A stretch of DNA of 64,000 nucleotides. Origin: Streptomyces paludis. GTDB taxonomy: Bacteria > Actinomycetota > Actinomycetes > Streptomycetales > Streptomycetaceae. The notes below the pieces were generated by a model that saw only the letters and a list, made by a program, of their open reading frames with translations, was not told the origin of the DNA and ran no database searches. The translations under genes were made by a program, and so were the position numbers. This document shows, piece by piece, positions 9,048 through 17,627 of this stretch (the stretch's first letter is position 1; every line of letters starts with the position of its first letter). The DNA lies in the NCBI RefSeq assembly GCF_003344965.1, contig NZ_CP031194.1, positions 6,758,001 through 6,822,000 on the forward strand, read 5' to 3'.

Positions 9048-9887
9048 TCACACGGCGCTGTGCAGGGCGATCCGCTCGTCGCCCGCGTACACGTTCATGG
9101 AGGGCCCGCGCAGGAACCCGACCAGGGTGAGCCCGCACTCCGCGGCCAGATCGACGGCGAGCGACGACGGCGCCGAGACCGCCGCCAGCACCGGGATGCC
9201 CGCCATCACGGCCTTCTGCGCCAGCTCGAACGAGGCGCGGCCCGAGACCAGCAGGATCGCCCGGGACAGCGGCAGCAGATCCTCCCGCAGCGCCCGGCCG
9301 ACCAGCTTGTCGACCGCGTTGTGCCGCCCGACGTCCTCACGGATGTCCAGCAGCTCGCCGTCCTCACTGAACAGCGCCGCCGCGTGCAGCCCCCCGGTCC
9401 GGTCGAAGACACGCTGCGCCGCGCGGAGCTGATCGGGGAGGCCGGCGAGCAGGGCGGGTTCGACACGGACCGGGGGAGTGTCGGCGATCGGGAAGCGGGC
9501 GGTCGTCCGTACGGCGTCCAGGCTGGCCTTGCCGCACAGCCCGCACGACGAGGTCGTGTAGACATTGCGCTCCAGGGTGATGTCGGGGACCGGCACACCG
9601 GGCGCGAGCTGGACATCGACCACGTTGTACGTGTTCGTGCCGTCGTCCTTGGCACCCGCGCAGTAGACGATGGACCGCACATCCGCACTCGCCGCGAGCA
9701 CGCCCTCGCTCACCAGAAACCCCGCCGCCAGCGCGAAGTCGTCACCGGGAGTACGCATCGTGATGGCGAGCGGCTTCCCGTTCAGCCGGATCTCCAGTGG
9801 CTCCTCGGCCACCAGGGTGTCGGGGCGGGTGGAGACGACCCCGTCCCGGATCCGGATGGTGCGGCGGCGCTCGGTGACCCGTCCCAT
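9048..9887 (-). CDS. fdhD: formate dehydrogenase accessory sulfurtransferase FdhD
   Basis: 279 residues. FdhD moves sulfur from a cysteine desulfurase to the bis-MGD molybdenum cofactor of formate dehydrogenases. The signature is complete: NEEP-like start ([12 protein letters not shown]), [17 protein letters not shown], the sulfur-carrying CGLC pair (Cys115 and Cys118 in [10 protein letters not shown]), [12 protein letters not shown] and the C-terminal [12 protein letters not shown]. Start is the ATG at 9887; the frame is open 100 codons further but that part is not FdhD-like. No formate dehydrogenase is in the window, but a formate/oxalate-type antiporter lies 3.4 kb downstream on the other strand. 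Confidence 0.96.
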   Translation of the reverse strand: MGRVTERRRTIRIRDGVVSTRPDTLVAEEPLEIRLNGKPLAITMRTPGDDFALAAGFLVSEGVLAASADVRSIVYCAGAKDDGTNTYNVVDVQLAPGVPVPDITLERNVYTTSSCGLCGKASLDAVRTTARFPIADTPPVRVEPALLAGLPDQLRAAQRVFDRTGGLHAAALFSEDGELLDIREDVGRHNAVDKLVGRALREDLLPLSRAILLVSGRASFELAQKAVMAGIPVLAAVSAPSSLAVDLAAECGLTLVGFLRGPSMNVYAGDERIALHSAV

Positions 9888-10295
9888 GGTGATCAGTCCT
9901 ACTCGTCGGCGCCCGCTGGCGCGATGCTTGCATACAGTATTCCGGCACCCAGCCCGCAGGAACCCCCACGCACCGGGTTCCCCCCCGCCCCTCCCCAGGC
10001 TGCCGTACTCGGGCTGGGGTCGCCGCCGGCGTCTGCTGGATATCGGACCTGCTGCCCGAAAACAGAGGAAATTACGGGTGAAACGGGCCAATCGGTAATC
10101 GCTTCCAATCGGTGGATCGAGGCTTATGCGAAGGGGGCGGGGCAGTCGGCGAGGGCAGTATGCTCCTGCATGGTTCTTGCAGTGCACGTCAATGCAGCCG
10201 CATTTCGCTTGATCCGTGAGGGTTTGAACGGCAACCCGGTATGTGCCTCTGAGTGTCAGGGGCGCATTTCCTTCTTATTCGGAAGAAAGTGAGCG
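9888..10295. other. 408-base intergenic region between divergent fdhD and the ABC operon
   Basis: Divergent promoters must lie here. The right half is clearly lower in G+C than its surroundings (10050-10290). No gene, RNA or strong hairpin was recognised. A purine-rich GAAGAAAG stretch ends about 6 bases before the ABC gene start and is its likely ribosome site. I cannot assign a convincing promoter pair. Confidence 0.5.
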
Positions 10296-11054
10296 ATGGA
10301 GCCACTTGTTCAAGTGACGGGTCTGGTTCAGGGGTACGGGAACCGGCAGGTCATACGTGGGATGGATCTGGTACTGGGTGTTGGCGTATTCGGGCTGCTC
10401 GGCCCCAATGGGGCGGGGAAAACAACGCTGTTTCGCACGCTGGCCACCGTGACACCTCCGCGCGGCGGAAGCCTCGAGATCTGCGGGGAAGAGGTCCTCT
10501 CCGAGGCGTCCGTCCGGCGTGCGCGCAGGAATATCGGATATCTTCCCCAGGACTTCACGTTCTTCCCGTCCTACTCGGTTTACGATTTCGTCCGCTACTG
10601 CGCCTGGCTGCGTGATGTCCCTGAACGCGAGGCGGACGGGGCGACCCGGCTGGCCCTGGAGAAAGTGGACCTGGCCGACCGGGCCAAGGCCAGAATGAAG
10701 TCGCTGTCCGGCGGGATGGTCCGCCGGGCCGGGATCGCCTCCGCGATCGTCGGCGCTCCCAGGCTGCTTCTGCTCGATGAGCCCACTGTGGGGCTCGACC
10801 CGGCTCAGCGACTCGAATTCCGTTCACTCATAAGGTCGTTGCGGGATGTGGCCGTAGTGCTGAGTACCCATCTCGTCGAGGATGTCGCCGCGCTGTGCGA
10901 CGACGTGGCCGTGCTGACAGATGGCGGCTTCGTTTTCCGTGGTACGCCCGCCGACCTCGCTGGACGGGCGGCCGCCGACAGCTTTGGTGACAGCCCTCTC
11001 GAACGGGGCTATATGGCGGTGCTCGGTCAAGCCGGGCGGGCGGCGGCCGTCTGA
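10296..11054 (+). CDS. ABC transporter ATP-binding protein
   Basis: 252 residues, single nucleotide-binding domain: Walker A GPNGAGKTT, Q-loop GYLPQDF, signature LSGGMVRRAG, Walker B LLLLDEPT, H-loop STHL. This is the DrrA/CcmA-like class that drives ABC-2-type exporters. It heads a three-gene operon; its TGA overlaps the ATG of the membrane gene by one base (TGATG). Base composition of the whole operon is somewhat less biased than its neighbours, which may hint at separate ancestry. Substrate unknown. Confidence 0.93.
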   Translation: MEPLVQVTGLVQGYGNRQVIRGMDLVLGVGVFGLLGPNGAGKTTLFRTLATVTPPRGGSLEICGEEVLSEASVRRARRNIGYLPQDFTFFPSYSVYDFVRYCAWLRDVPEREADGATRLALEKVDLADRAKARMKSLSGGMVRRAGIASAIVGAPRLLLLDEPTVGLDPAQRLEFRSLIRSLRDVAVVLSTHLVEDVAALCDDVAVLTDGGFVFRGTPADLAGRAAADSFGDSPLERGYMAVLGQAGRAAAV

Positions 11055-12346
11055 TGTGGTGGATCTACCGCACCGAAGTACGTCGCTCGCCCTTGCGATG
11101 GGCTCTGCCCGCGTTCGTCGCCGTCGATCTGCTCGTCCTGTTCGGTCGCAGTCGCCATTGGATCGGTGTCTGGCCCGAGGCGAGCGCCGCCGCCCAGATT
11201 CCGGCCTTCTATCTGGGGCCCGCTCTCGCGGGAGCGGCGGCCTGGTCAGCCGCGTCACGTTGGCGCAGCGGCGTCGCGGAACAGCTGGCCGCTGCCGCGA
11301 AGTCGTCGTGGCAGATCGAGCTCGCCCCGTTGTTGGCGACGCTCACCTACGGCGTGCTCGCCTACGCGCTCGGGGTCCTGACTGCGGCAGGTGTAACCGT
11401 TCCGGAGGGTGGGCCGGAATTCTGGTGGCCCGGCTACATTCTGCTGGGGCTGGCGCTGATCACCATGTGTGCCGGTATGGGTCACCTTCTGGGGCGTACG
11501 ACCAAGTCGTTGTTCGCCGCACCGGTGATCTGTGCCCTCGGGTGCCTGGTGTTTCTCGGGGCCTTCGGGTTCGCGCCGGGCACAGGGGCATCCGGCATCG
11601 GACTCGCCGTATTGTCCGGATATCCGCACACCGTGGTCTCCGCTCTGCCCCTGACGGCGCGGCTCCTGCTCGGCATCGGTCTTGTCGCGCTCGCGGCCGG
11701 CATCGGTTCACACCTGCGCTCGGCGTCGGGCCGTCCCGGATGGCCAGGGCTACCGCCGGCCGGGCTTTCCGGGGTCGGGCTCGTGGCCATCGCCGTCGTT
11801 CTGTTCGTCACGGCCGGCCCTGTGAGGGCACAGCGCGAGGTGCCCGCCGATCCGCTCTGCACCCAAGGCGAGCCGCGGATCTGCGTCTGGCCGGAACACC
11901 AGAAGTACGCACCCGAGCTTGAGGCGATGTCGGCACGGATCGCCGCACTGCCGCCCGGGCTGATCAAGTCCCCTGCCGTGTTCTACGAGGACGGAGTGCG
12001 GGGCGGTCCGCTCGACAGGGGCCACGGTTTCTCCATCTTCGAGGGCCAGACCTGGGACGCGGCGACTTCCATGGCGATTCACATCAACGAAGCGTCTTCT
12101 CCGCCCTACTGCGATCCGGTCGATGAAGCGGCCAACGACCGCCGGTTGAAGGCTCAGTTTGAACTGGTCTCGTGGCTCACCGTGCGGATCGCCGGCGGCG
12201 GGCAACCCGCAGGCATCCACGGAGGCCCTCCGGGTGTCGACCAGAACGCCATCCGCGTGCTGGTCACCCGGCCCGAGGCCGAGCAGGTGGCGTGGGCGGC
12301 CGCCCGGTACAAGGTAGTCAGGGAGACGCGTTGTGTCTCGGAGTGA
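11054..12346 (+). CDS. ABC transporter membrane protein with large extracytoplasmic C-terminal domain
   Basis: 430 residues not matching a family I can name. Residues 1-255 hold about 6-7 hydrophobic helices (for example WALPAFVAVDLLVLF, YILLGLALITMCAG). After the last helix (about 235-255) comes a soluble domain of about 175 residues with three to four cysteines (CTQGEPRICVW, PYCDP, RETRC), which by topology should be outside the cell and may be disulfide-bonded. With the ATPase gene and the next membrane gene it forms a transporter. The outer domain is the unusual part: it could bind substrate or a partner protein. Function otherwise unknown. Confidence 0.75.
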   Translation: MWWIYRTEVRRSPLRWALPAFVAVDLLVLFGRSRHWIGVWPEASAAAQIPAFYLGPALAGAAAWSAASRWRSGVAEQLAAAAKSSWQIELAPLLATLTYGVLAYALGVLTAAGVTVPEGGPEFWWPGYILLGLALITMCAGMGHLLGRTTKSLFAAPVICALGCLVFLGAFGFAPGTGASGIGLAVLSGYPHTVVSALPLTARLLLGIGLVALAAGIGSHLRSASGRPGWPGLPPAGLSGVGLVAIAVVLFVTAGPVRAQREVPADPLCTQGEPRICVWPEHQKYAPELEAMSARIAALPPGLIKSPAVFYEDGVRGGPLDRGHGFSIFEGQTWDAATSMAIHINEASSPPYCDPVDEAANDRRLKAQFELVSWLTVRIAGGGQPAGIHGGPPGVDQNAIRVLVTRPEAEQVAWAAARYKVVRETRCVSE

Positions 12347-13091
12347 AGATCCCGGAGCAGGCAAGGGTTCCGTCGCGGAGGCGACGAACCTGCCCCGGCC
12401 CCAGGAGCCGTCCCGTGGTCGCCGTCCGCGAGTCGTCCATGGGCGTGACCCAGCAGGTCCGGTCGTGAGATATCTGCGGCTGCACCGCCCGTACATCCTG
12501 ATGGGCGGACTGGCGGCGCTGGCGGCCTGCCAGGCGGTCTTCGGTTCGCAGGCGGTCGCTGTGCCCGTCGCGGCCGCCGCGGCGGACTCCACCGTCCATC
12601 TGCGGATGCTCCTCGCCGTGGCTTCCGCGGCCCTGGCTGTCGGCAGTCTCCACAGCGGGATGCAATCCCTTGAAGCGGCGGCGACCGACCGGTTGAGACG
12701 GTTCAGGGCCAGACATCTCATGGCGGTCACCGCACTCGCCGTCCTGCTGTCCGGCGGTATCGAGCTGGTCTCCGGCACGGCGGAGAGCGCGACGACACTG
12801 GTCCGGGCCCAGCTCGTCTGGACCGGTCTCGCCATACTCTCCGGGCGGCTCTTCGGCTGGCTGCTCGCCTGGATTCTTCCCCTGGCCACCGTCTTTCCGC
12901 TGACCTATCTCGGCTGGGACACGATGAACCAGCCACGCTGGTGGAATCTGCTGTGGCAGGACGCGGCCAGCCCCGCCTGCTGGGTGCTGGCGATCAGCTC
13001 CCTCATCCTCGGGGCAGGGAGTTTCCTCTGTACGCCCTGGCGGCGGTACGCGTACGGGAAGCGGCTCACGCGGAGCGCACGGAACGGCTGA
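12333..13091 (+). CDS. membrane protein of the ABC operon
   Basis: 252 residues. A charged cytosolic tail of about 45 residues is followed by five to six predicted helices (YILMGGLAALAACQAVF, MLLAVASAALAVGSL, LMAVTALAVLLSGG, LFGWLLAWILPLATVF, CWVLAISSLILGAG). It starts at a GTG inside the last codons of the preceding gene, after an AGGGAG site 8 bases upstream, so it is translationally coupled. Most likely the second permease half of the ABC exporter. Not otherwise recognised. Confidence 0.75.
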   Translation: MSRSEDPGAGKGSVAEATNLPRPQEPSRGRRPRVVHGRDPAGPVVRYLRLHRPYILMGGLAALAACQAVFGSQAVAVPVAAAAADSTVHLRMLLAVASAALAVGSLHSGMQSLEAAATDRLRRFRARHLMAVTALAVLLSGGIELVSGTAESATTLVRAQLVWTGLAILSGRLFGWLLAWILPLATVFPLTYLGWDTMNQPRWWNLLWQDAASPACWVLAISSLILGAGSFLCTPWRRYAYGKRLTRSARNG

Positions 13092-13116
13092 TCCTCTGTC
13101 CGGTGGATTTCGCTCA

Positions 13117-13155
13117 CGCGTCGTGGGCGCCGACCCCTTCGGCGCCCACGACGCG
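13117..13155 (+). terminator. strong hairpin terminator of the ABC operon
   Basis: Perfect 15-bp inverted repeat (13117-13131 with 13141-13155, 9-base loop), followed by an AT-rich stretch (ATATATCGATTTC). It begins 25 bases after the last stop codon of the operon. Confidence 0.8.
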
Positions 13156-13244
13156 ATATATCGATTTCTGTCGGACAGGGTCCCGGTACTGATCCACGTC
13201 GGAGATCTTCCCAACGGGGAAACCGGTTCCTAGAGTTCGCGACC

Positions 13245-14615
13245 ATGACCCCACCTCTCGCCCCCGCCGGCTGGAGCCGCTGGCTGGTGCCGCCGGCCGC
13301 GTTGTCGGTGCACCTCTCGATCGGCCAGGCTTATGCCTGGAGCGTCTTCAAACCCCCACTCGAATCCGCGCTCGGCCTCTCCGGGACCCAGAGCGCGCTC
13401 CCCTTCCAGCTCGGCATCGTCATGCTCGGGCTGTCGGCCGCGTTCGGCGGCACCCTCGTGGAGCGGAACGGGCCGCGCTGGGCGATGACCGTCGCGCTGT
13501 GCTGCTTCTCGTCCGGCTTCCTGATAGCCGCGCTCGGTGCCGCCACCGAGCAGTACTGGCTGATCGTCCTCGGCTACGGCTTCGTCGGCGGGATCGGGCT
13601 GGGCATCGGCTATATCTCGCCCGTGTCCACGCTGATCAAGTGGTTCCCCGACCGGCCGGGGATGGCCACCGGGATCGCGATCATGGGCTTCGGCGGCGGT
13701 GCGCTCATCGCCTCGCCGTGGTCCGCGCAGATGCTGGAGTCGTACGGCTCGGACAGCCGGGGCATCGCGCTCGCGTTCCTGACGCACGGGCTGGTGTACG
13801 CGGTGTTCATGGGCCTCGGTGTGTTCCTGGTCCGGGTTCCGCCGCCCGGCTACCGGCAGCCCGTGGCGCCCGTCGAGGCCGAGCCCGCCGCCGCACCCGT
13901 CGCGGCGGAGGTCCGTACCCCGCAGGTCTCCGCCAGGTCGGCCGTGCGTACCCCGCAGTTCTGGTGCCTGTGGGTCGTGCTGTGCATGAACGTCTCCGCG
14001 GGCATCGGCATCCTGGAGAAGGCCGCCCCGATGATCACGGACTTCTTCGCCCGGACCTCCACGCCCGTCTCCGTCTCGGCCGCCGCCGGGTTCGTCGCGC
14101 TGCTCTCCGCCGCCAATATGGCCGGCCGGATCGGCTGGTCCTCCACCTCGGACCTGATCGGCCGCAAGAACATCTACCGGGTCTATCTGGGCGTCGGCGC
14201 CGTGATGTATCTGCTGATCGCGCAGTTCGGCGACGCCTCGAAGCCGCTCTTCGTCTGCTGCGCGCTGGTGATCCTCTCCTTCTACGGCGGCGGCTTCGCC
14301 ACCATCCCCGCGTATCTCAAGGATCTCTTCGGCACCTACCAGGTCGGAGCGATCCACGGCCGGCTGCTCACGGCCTGGTCGACCGCCGGGGTGCTCGGTC
14401 CGCTCATCGTCAACAAGGTCGCCGACAGCCAGGAGGCGGCGGGAAAGAGCGGCGCGGGGCTGTACGGTCTCTCGTTCACCATCATGATCGGACTGCTCGT
14501 TGTCGGCTTTGTCGCCAATGAGCTGGTACGCCCTGTCCATCCTCGTCACCATGTCCCGGAACCGAAGGAGACCCCCGATGACCAGCTCCTCAGCGACACC
14601 GGCCGCCCCGCCTGA
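13245..14615 (+). CDS. MFS transporter, oxalate/formate antiporter (OFA) family
   Basis: 456 residues, 12 membrane helices with a soluble linker at about residues 200-230. Typical OFA features: LSIGQAYAWSVFKPPLE near the first helix, GGIGLGIGYISPVSTLIKWFPDRPG in helix 4/loop, GRIGWSSTSDLIGRKN in the second half. Exchanges small carboxylates such as oxalate, formate or pyruvate-type acids across the membrane; the exact substrate is not readable. The start at ATG 13245 has no clear ribosome site. Its last 13 codons overlap the small membrane gene at 14578, which has its own AAGGAG site. Confidence 0.9.
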   Translation: MTPPLAPAGWSRWLVPPAALSVHLSIGQAYAWSVFKPPLESALGLSGTQSALPFQLGIVMLGLSAAFGGTLVERNGPRWAMTVALCCFSSGFLIAALGAATEQYWLIVLGYGFVGGIGLGIGYISPVSTLIKWFPDRPGMATGIAIMGFGGGALIASPWSAQMLESYGSDSRGIALAFLTHGLVYAVFMGLGVFLVRVPPPGYRQPVAPVEAEPAAAPVAAEVRTPQVSARSAVRTPQFWCLWVVLCMNVSAGIGILEKAAPMITDFFARTSTPVSVSAAAGFVALLSAANMAGRIGWSSTSDLIGRKNIYRVYLGVGAVMYLLIAQFGDASKPLFVCCALVILSFYGGGFATIPAYLKDLFGTYQVGAIHGRLLTAWSTAGVLGPLIVNKVADSQEAAGKSGAGLYGLSFTIMIGLLVVGFVANELVRPVHPRHHVPEPKETPDDQLLSDTGRPA

Positions 14616-14724
14616 GCCCCGGCGGACCGGTCTGATCGCCTTCGCCTGGCTTTGGGTGGGCGTTCCGCTCGCGTACGGTGTCTATGAGTTGGTCCTCAAG
14701 GCGGCTCAGCTTTTCACCCGATGA
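14578..14724 (+). CDS. small single-helix membrane protein paired with the MFS antiporter
   Basis: 48 residues, one predicted helix (TGLIAFAWLWVGVPLAYGVY, residues 18-37) flanked by a proline-rich N-tail and a basic C-end. It starts with an ATG inside the 3' end of the antiporter gene in another frame, after a GAAGGAG site 8 bases upstream. Very small partner proteins at this position are known next to actinobacterial OFA-type MFS genes and have been called MFS small subunits; a role in stability or activity of the antiporter is an inference. Confidence 0.8.
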   Translation: MTSSSATPAAPPEPRRTGLIAFAWLWVGVPLAYGVYELVLKAAQLFTR

Positions 14725-14743
14725 TGTGGAGTCTCCAAACGGA

Positions 14744-14770
14744 GCGGGTGAATCCTGTTGGTTCACCCGC
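14744..14770 (+). terminator. hairpin terminator candidate
   Basis: 9-bp inverted repeat (14744-14752 with 14762-14770, 9-base loop), 20 bases after the small membrane gene. Confidence 0.5.
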
Positions 14771-14836
14771 ACCCCTACCGGTGAGTCGCTGACGAGACTG
14801 GAGCATTCCTGACGTCGAACAGAGGGGGTCCCGGGC

Positions 14837-15784
14837 ATGACCGGCACTCGTATCGCCGCGCTCGGGCACTATCAGCCCGCCAAGGTGCTCACGAACCATG
14901 AGCTGGCCACGATGGTGGACACCAGCGACGAATGGATCAGCAGCCGGGTGGGTATCAAGACCCGGCATGTCGCGGGCCCGGACGAGCCGGTGGACGAGCT
15001 GGCGGCGCACGCCGGGGCCAAGGCGATCGCCGCGGCCGGTCTGACGCCCGGCGAGATCGATATGGTGCTGGTCGCCACCTCCACCGCGATCAACCGCTCG
15101 CCCAACATGGCGGCCCGGGTCGCGGCCCGGCTCGGTATGGGCGCGCCCGCGGTGATGGACCTCAACGTCGTGTGCGCGGGCTTCACCCACGCCCTCGCCA
15201 CCGCGGACCACGCCGTACGGGCCGGATCCGCCTCCCGGGTCCTGGTCATCGGCGCCGACAAGATGACGGAGATCGCCGACTGGACGGACCGTACGACCTG
15301 CGTGCTGCTCGGTGACGGCGCGGGCGCGGCGGTCGTCGTGGCGACGGGACCGGGCGAGGAGCCGGGCATCGGCCCGGTGCTCTGGGGCTCGGTGCCCGAG
15401 ATGGGGCACGCGGTACGGATCGAGGGCACCCCGCCGCTGTTCGCGCAGGAGGGGCAGTCGGTCTACCGCTGGGCCACCACTCAGCTGCCGCCCATCGCCC
15501 GCAAGGTCTGCGAGCGGGCCGGGGTCACCCCCGAGGAGCTGGGCGGGGTGGTGCTGCACCAGGCCAATCTGCGGATCATCGAGCCCGTCGCGCAGAAGAT
15601 CGGCGCGGTCAACGCCGTGATCGCCCGCGATGTGGTGGACTCCGGCAACACCTCCGCCGCGTCCATCCCGATGGCGCTGTCCAAACTCGTCGAGCGCCGG
15701 GAGATCCCGGCCGGCGCCCCGGTGCTCCTCTTCGGCTTCGGCGGCAACCTCTCGTACGGCGGCCAGGTCATCCGCTGCCCCTGA
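14837..15784 (+). CDS. beta-ketoacyl-ACP synthase III (FabH-like)
   Basis: 315 residues with the thiolase fold of KAS III. The catalytic triad is in place: Cys113 in LNVVCAGF, His241 in LHQANLRI, Asn271 in SGNTSAAS. It condenses an acyl-CoA starter with malonyl-ACP. It stands alone, without fabD, acpP or fabF, so it is probably an accessory KAS III (starter-unit selection, or ester/thioester formation in secondary metabolism) rather than the housekeeping FabH; the latter part is inference. The stop codon lies within a 45-base-period duplication. Confidence 0.92.
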   Translation: MTGTRIAALGHYQPAKVLTNHELATMVDTSDEWISSRVGIKTRHVAGPDEPVDELAAHAGAKAIAAAGLTPGEIDMVLVATSTAINRSPNMAARVAARLGMGAPAVMDLNVVCAGFTHALATADHAVRAGSASRVLVIGADKMTEIADWTDRTTCVLLGDGAGAAVVVATGPGEEPGIGPVLWGSVPEMGHAVRIEGTPPLFAQEGQSVYRWATTQLPPIARKVCERAGVTPEELGGVVLHQANLRIIEPVAQKIGAVNAVIARDVVDSGNTSAASIPMALSKLVERREIPAGAPVLLFGFGGNLSYGGQVIRCP

Positions 15785-15832
15785 GGGTCCCGCGCTGTCC
15801 CTGAGGGCCAGGTCATCCGCTGTCCCTGAGGG
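15761..15832. repeat. 45-base-period duplication spanning the ketosynthase stop codon
   Basis: 27 bases at 15761-15787, which contain the last codons and the TGA, recur at 15806-15832 with one mismatch. A shorter part (CGCTGTCCCTGAGGG) sits between them. This looks like a local slippage or duplication event. Confidence 0.85.
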
Positions 15833-15867
15833 CCGGCGGGCCCGCCGCCCGAACCGTTTTTCCGCCC

Positions 15868-15900
15868 GGCCGTCACGCGTGCGACGCGTGACGGCCTTTT
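15868..15900 (+). terminator. strong intrinsic terminator
   Basis: Perfect 13-bp inverted repeat (15868-15880 with 15884-15896, 3-base loop) followed directly by TTTT. It ends the ketosynthase transcript just upstream of the ROK gene operator. Confidence 0.9.
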
Positions 15901-15923
15901 CTTTGTCCTCGGTGTGGAGAAAG
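15901..15923. promoter_or_regulatory. operator-like inverted repeat upstream of the ROK gene (site A)
   Basis: CTTTGTCC-N7-GGAGAAAG, an imperfect inverted repeat of 23 bp. The same 23-bp layout is at 23728-23750. A GCGCAA box follows 16 bases after the site in both places. Likely bound by the ROK protein encoded just downstream (inference). Confidence 0.7.
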
Positions 15924-15947
15924 TTATGACAGATTCCTGCGCAACTT

Positions 15948-15977
15948 CTTCCCACTGCGGGCAAGCGCTGCTACGTT
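15948..15977 (+). promoter_or_regulatory. candidate promoter of the ROK gene
   Basis: -35-like CTTCCC at 15948-15953 and -10-like TACGTT at 15972-15977, 18 bases apart. The CTT and TAC elements keep exactly the same distance from the operator (25 and 49 bases) as in the second copy near 23.8 kb. Confidence 0.55.
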
Positions 15978-16035
15978 CCCTCAAAAGCACCACGGAAGAG
16001 CGACGGCGAAGCGGCCGAGAAGGCGGGAGGGGCGC

Positions 16036-17226
16036 GTGAGACGTATGACGGCACGACCCGCGAACGCGCACCAGGCGCGACTGCTCCGGCTGTTGCGCGA
16101 CGGAGGTCCCAACTCCCGTGCGCAGCTGGGCGATCAGGTGGATCTCTCGCGCTCGAAGCTGGCCGTCGAGGTGGACCGGCTGCTGGAGACCGGCCTGGTG
16201 GTCGCCGACGGACTCGCCGCCTCGCGCGGCGGCCGGCGCTCCCACAACATCCGGCTCGCACCGGCCATGCGCTTCCTCGGGGTGGACATCGGCGCCACCT
16301 CCATCGATGTGGCCGTCACCAACGCGGAGCTGGAGGTGCTCGGTCACCTCAACCACCCGATGGATGTCCGGGAAGGCCCCGTCGCCGTCTTCGAGCAGGT
16401 GCTCGCACTGGCGGCGAAGCTCAAAGTCTCCGGTCTCGCCGAGGAGTTCGACGGAGCGGGCATCGGTGTCCCCGGCCCGGTCCGCTTCCCCGAGGGAGTC
16501 CCGGTCGCCCCGCCGATCATGCCCGGCTGGGACGGCTTCCCCGTACGGGAGGCCCTCAGCCAGGAGCTGGGCTGCCCGGTCATGGTCGACAACGACGTGA
16601 ACCTGATGGCGATGGGGGAGCAGCACGCGGGCGTCGCCCGCTCCGTGGGCGACTTCATCTGCGTCAAGATCGGTACGGGTATCGGCTGCGGCATCGTCGT
16701 CGGCGGCGATGTGTACCGGGGCACCACCGGCAGCGCGGGCGACATCGGCCATATCCAGGTCGAGTCGGACGGCCGGCCCTGCGCCTGCGGCAACAAGGGC
16801 TGCCTGGAGGCGTACTTCAGCGGCGCCGCGCTCGCCCGGGACGCCGAGGACGCGGCCCGCGACGGCCGCTCGCCCGAACTGGCCGCGCTGCTGGCGGCCT
16901 CGGGGCGGCTGACCGCCGTGGATGTCGCCGCCGCCGCGGCGGCCGGCGACCCCGCCGCGCTCGAACTCATCCGGGCGGGCGGGAACCGGGTCGGCCAGGT
17001 CATCGCCGGACTCGTCAGCTTCTTCAATCCCGGGCTCGTCGTGATCGGCGGCGGGGTGACCGGCCTCGGCCACACCCTGCTGGCCAGCGTACGGACCCAG
17101 GTCTACCGGCAGTCCCTGCCGCTGGCCACCGGCAATCTGCCCATCGTCCTGGGCGAGTTGGGGCAGACCGCCGGAGTCACTGGCGCGGCCCGGCTCATCA
17201 GCGACCACCTGTTCTCGCCGGCCTGA
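16036..17226 (+). CDS. ROK-family transcriptional regulator
   Basis: 396 residues: winged helix-turn-helix at about 14-70 (SRAQLGDQVDLSRSKLAVEV), then an ASKHA sugar-kinase-like domain with the phosphate loop FLGVDIGATSIDVAVT, VDNDVN, and the ROK zinc motif CACGNKGCLEAYF. Such proteins repress sugar-uptake genes and sense a sugar or sugar phosphate. GTG at 16036 was taken as start because GGGAGGGG lies 6 bases upstream; an ATG three codons in is possible. It is followed on the same strand by a CUT2-type sugar ABC transporter and carries in front of it the inverted repeat that also precedes the giant gene at 23961. Confidence 0.93.
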   Translation: MRRMTARPANAHQARLLRLLRDGGPNSRAQLGDQVDLSRSKLAVEVDRLLETGLVVADGLAASRGGRRSHNIRLAPAMRFLGVDIGATSIDVAVTNAELEVLGHLNHPMDVREGPVAVFEQVLALAAKLKVSGLAEEFDGAGIGVPGPVRFPEGVPVAPPIMPGWDGFPVREALSQELGCPVMVDNDVNLMAMGEQHAGVARSVGDFICVKIGTGIGCGIVVGGDVYRGTTGSAGDIGHIQVESDGRPCACGNKGCLEAYFSGAALARDAEDAARDGRSPELAALLAASGRLTAVDVAAAAAAGDPAALELIRAGGNRVGQVIAGLVSFFNPGLVVIGGGVTGLGHTLLASVRTQVYRQSLPLATGNLPIVLGELGQTAGVTGAARLISDHLFSPA

Positions 17227-17627
17227 GGGCCGACGGCGTACCACCCGCACCAACACAGCGATACACAGCGATACACAGCAACACCGCGCCACGGAAACAC
17301 CGCACCACTGAAACACCGCGCCACAGCAGCACAGTGACACCGCGACACACTCAGTACCCGCACACCTGAACCGTCTGAACCAACGTCACACCGAAACACC
17401 GGCACACCAGCACCTCCGCACGAGCCGCAGTACCCGCACGCGCCGCACCACAAGTGCCGCGCCCCGGACCCGTACGAGCCGCACGAGCCGCCATCCGCAC
17501 CGAGCCGCCCCCGTACGACAGCTCTGTCCTGCCTCTGCCCGCCCTGCCTCCTGTCCGCCTGCCCTGCCTCCATTTCGCCCTGTTCGCCCTGCTCGCTCAC
17601 CGGCCGCGTCCGCCGAGGGGATACGCC
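17227..17627 (+). other. 400-base C/A-rich, G-poor leader before the ABC transporter genes
   Basis: No gene recognised. The region is made of degenerate repeats rich in ACAC, CACC and CCGCACC (for example ACAGCGATAC twice near 17258-17277). The plus-strand RNA would be C-rich, G-poor and little structured, like a Rho loading site or a long leader. A GAGGGG ribosome site ends 7 bases before the ATG at 17628. Confidence 0.6.

Noticed and set aside
5322..10292. 1656-codon open frame on the plus strand
   Set aside because: Crosses five well-supported genes on both strands and intergenic regions, with no ribosome site or domain; G+C artefact.
13245..14615. Physical operon of fdhD, antiporter and a formate dehydrogenase
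   Set aside because: fdhD is on the opposite strand, separated by an unrelated ABC operon, and no formate dehydrogenase is in the window.
17227..17627. CRISPR-like array in the ACAC-rich region
   Set aside because: Repeats are short, degenerate and not separated by unique spacers of constant length; no cas genes in the window.
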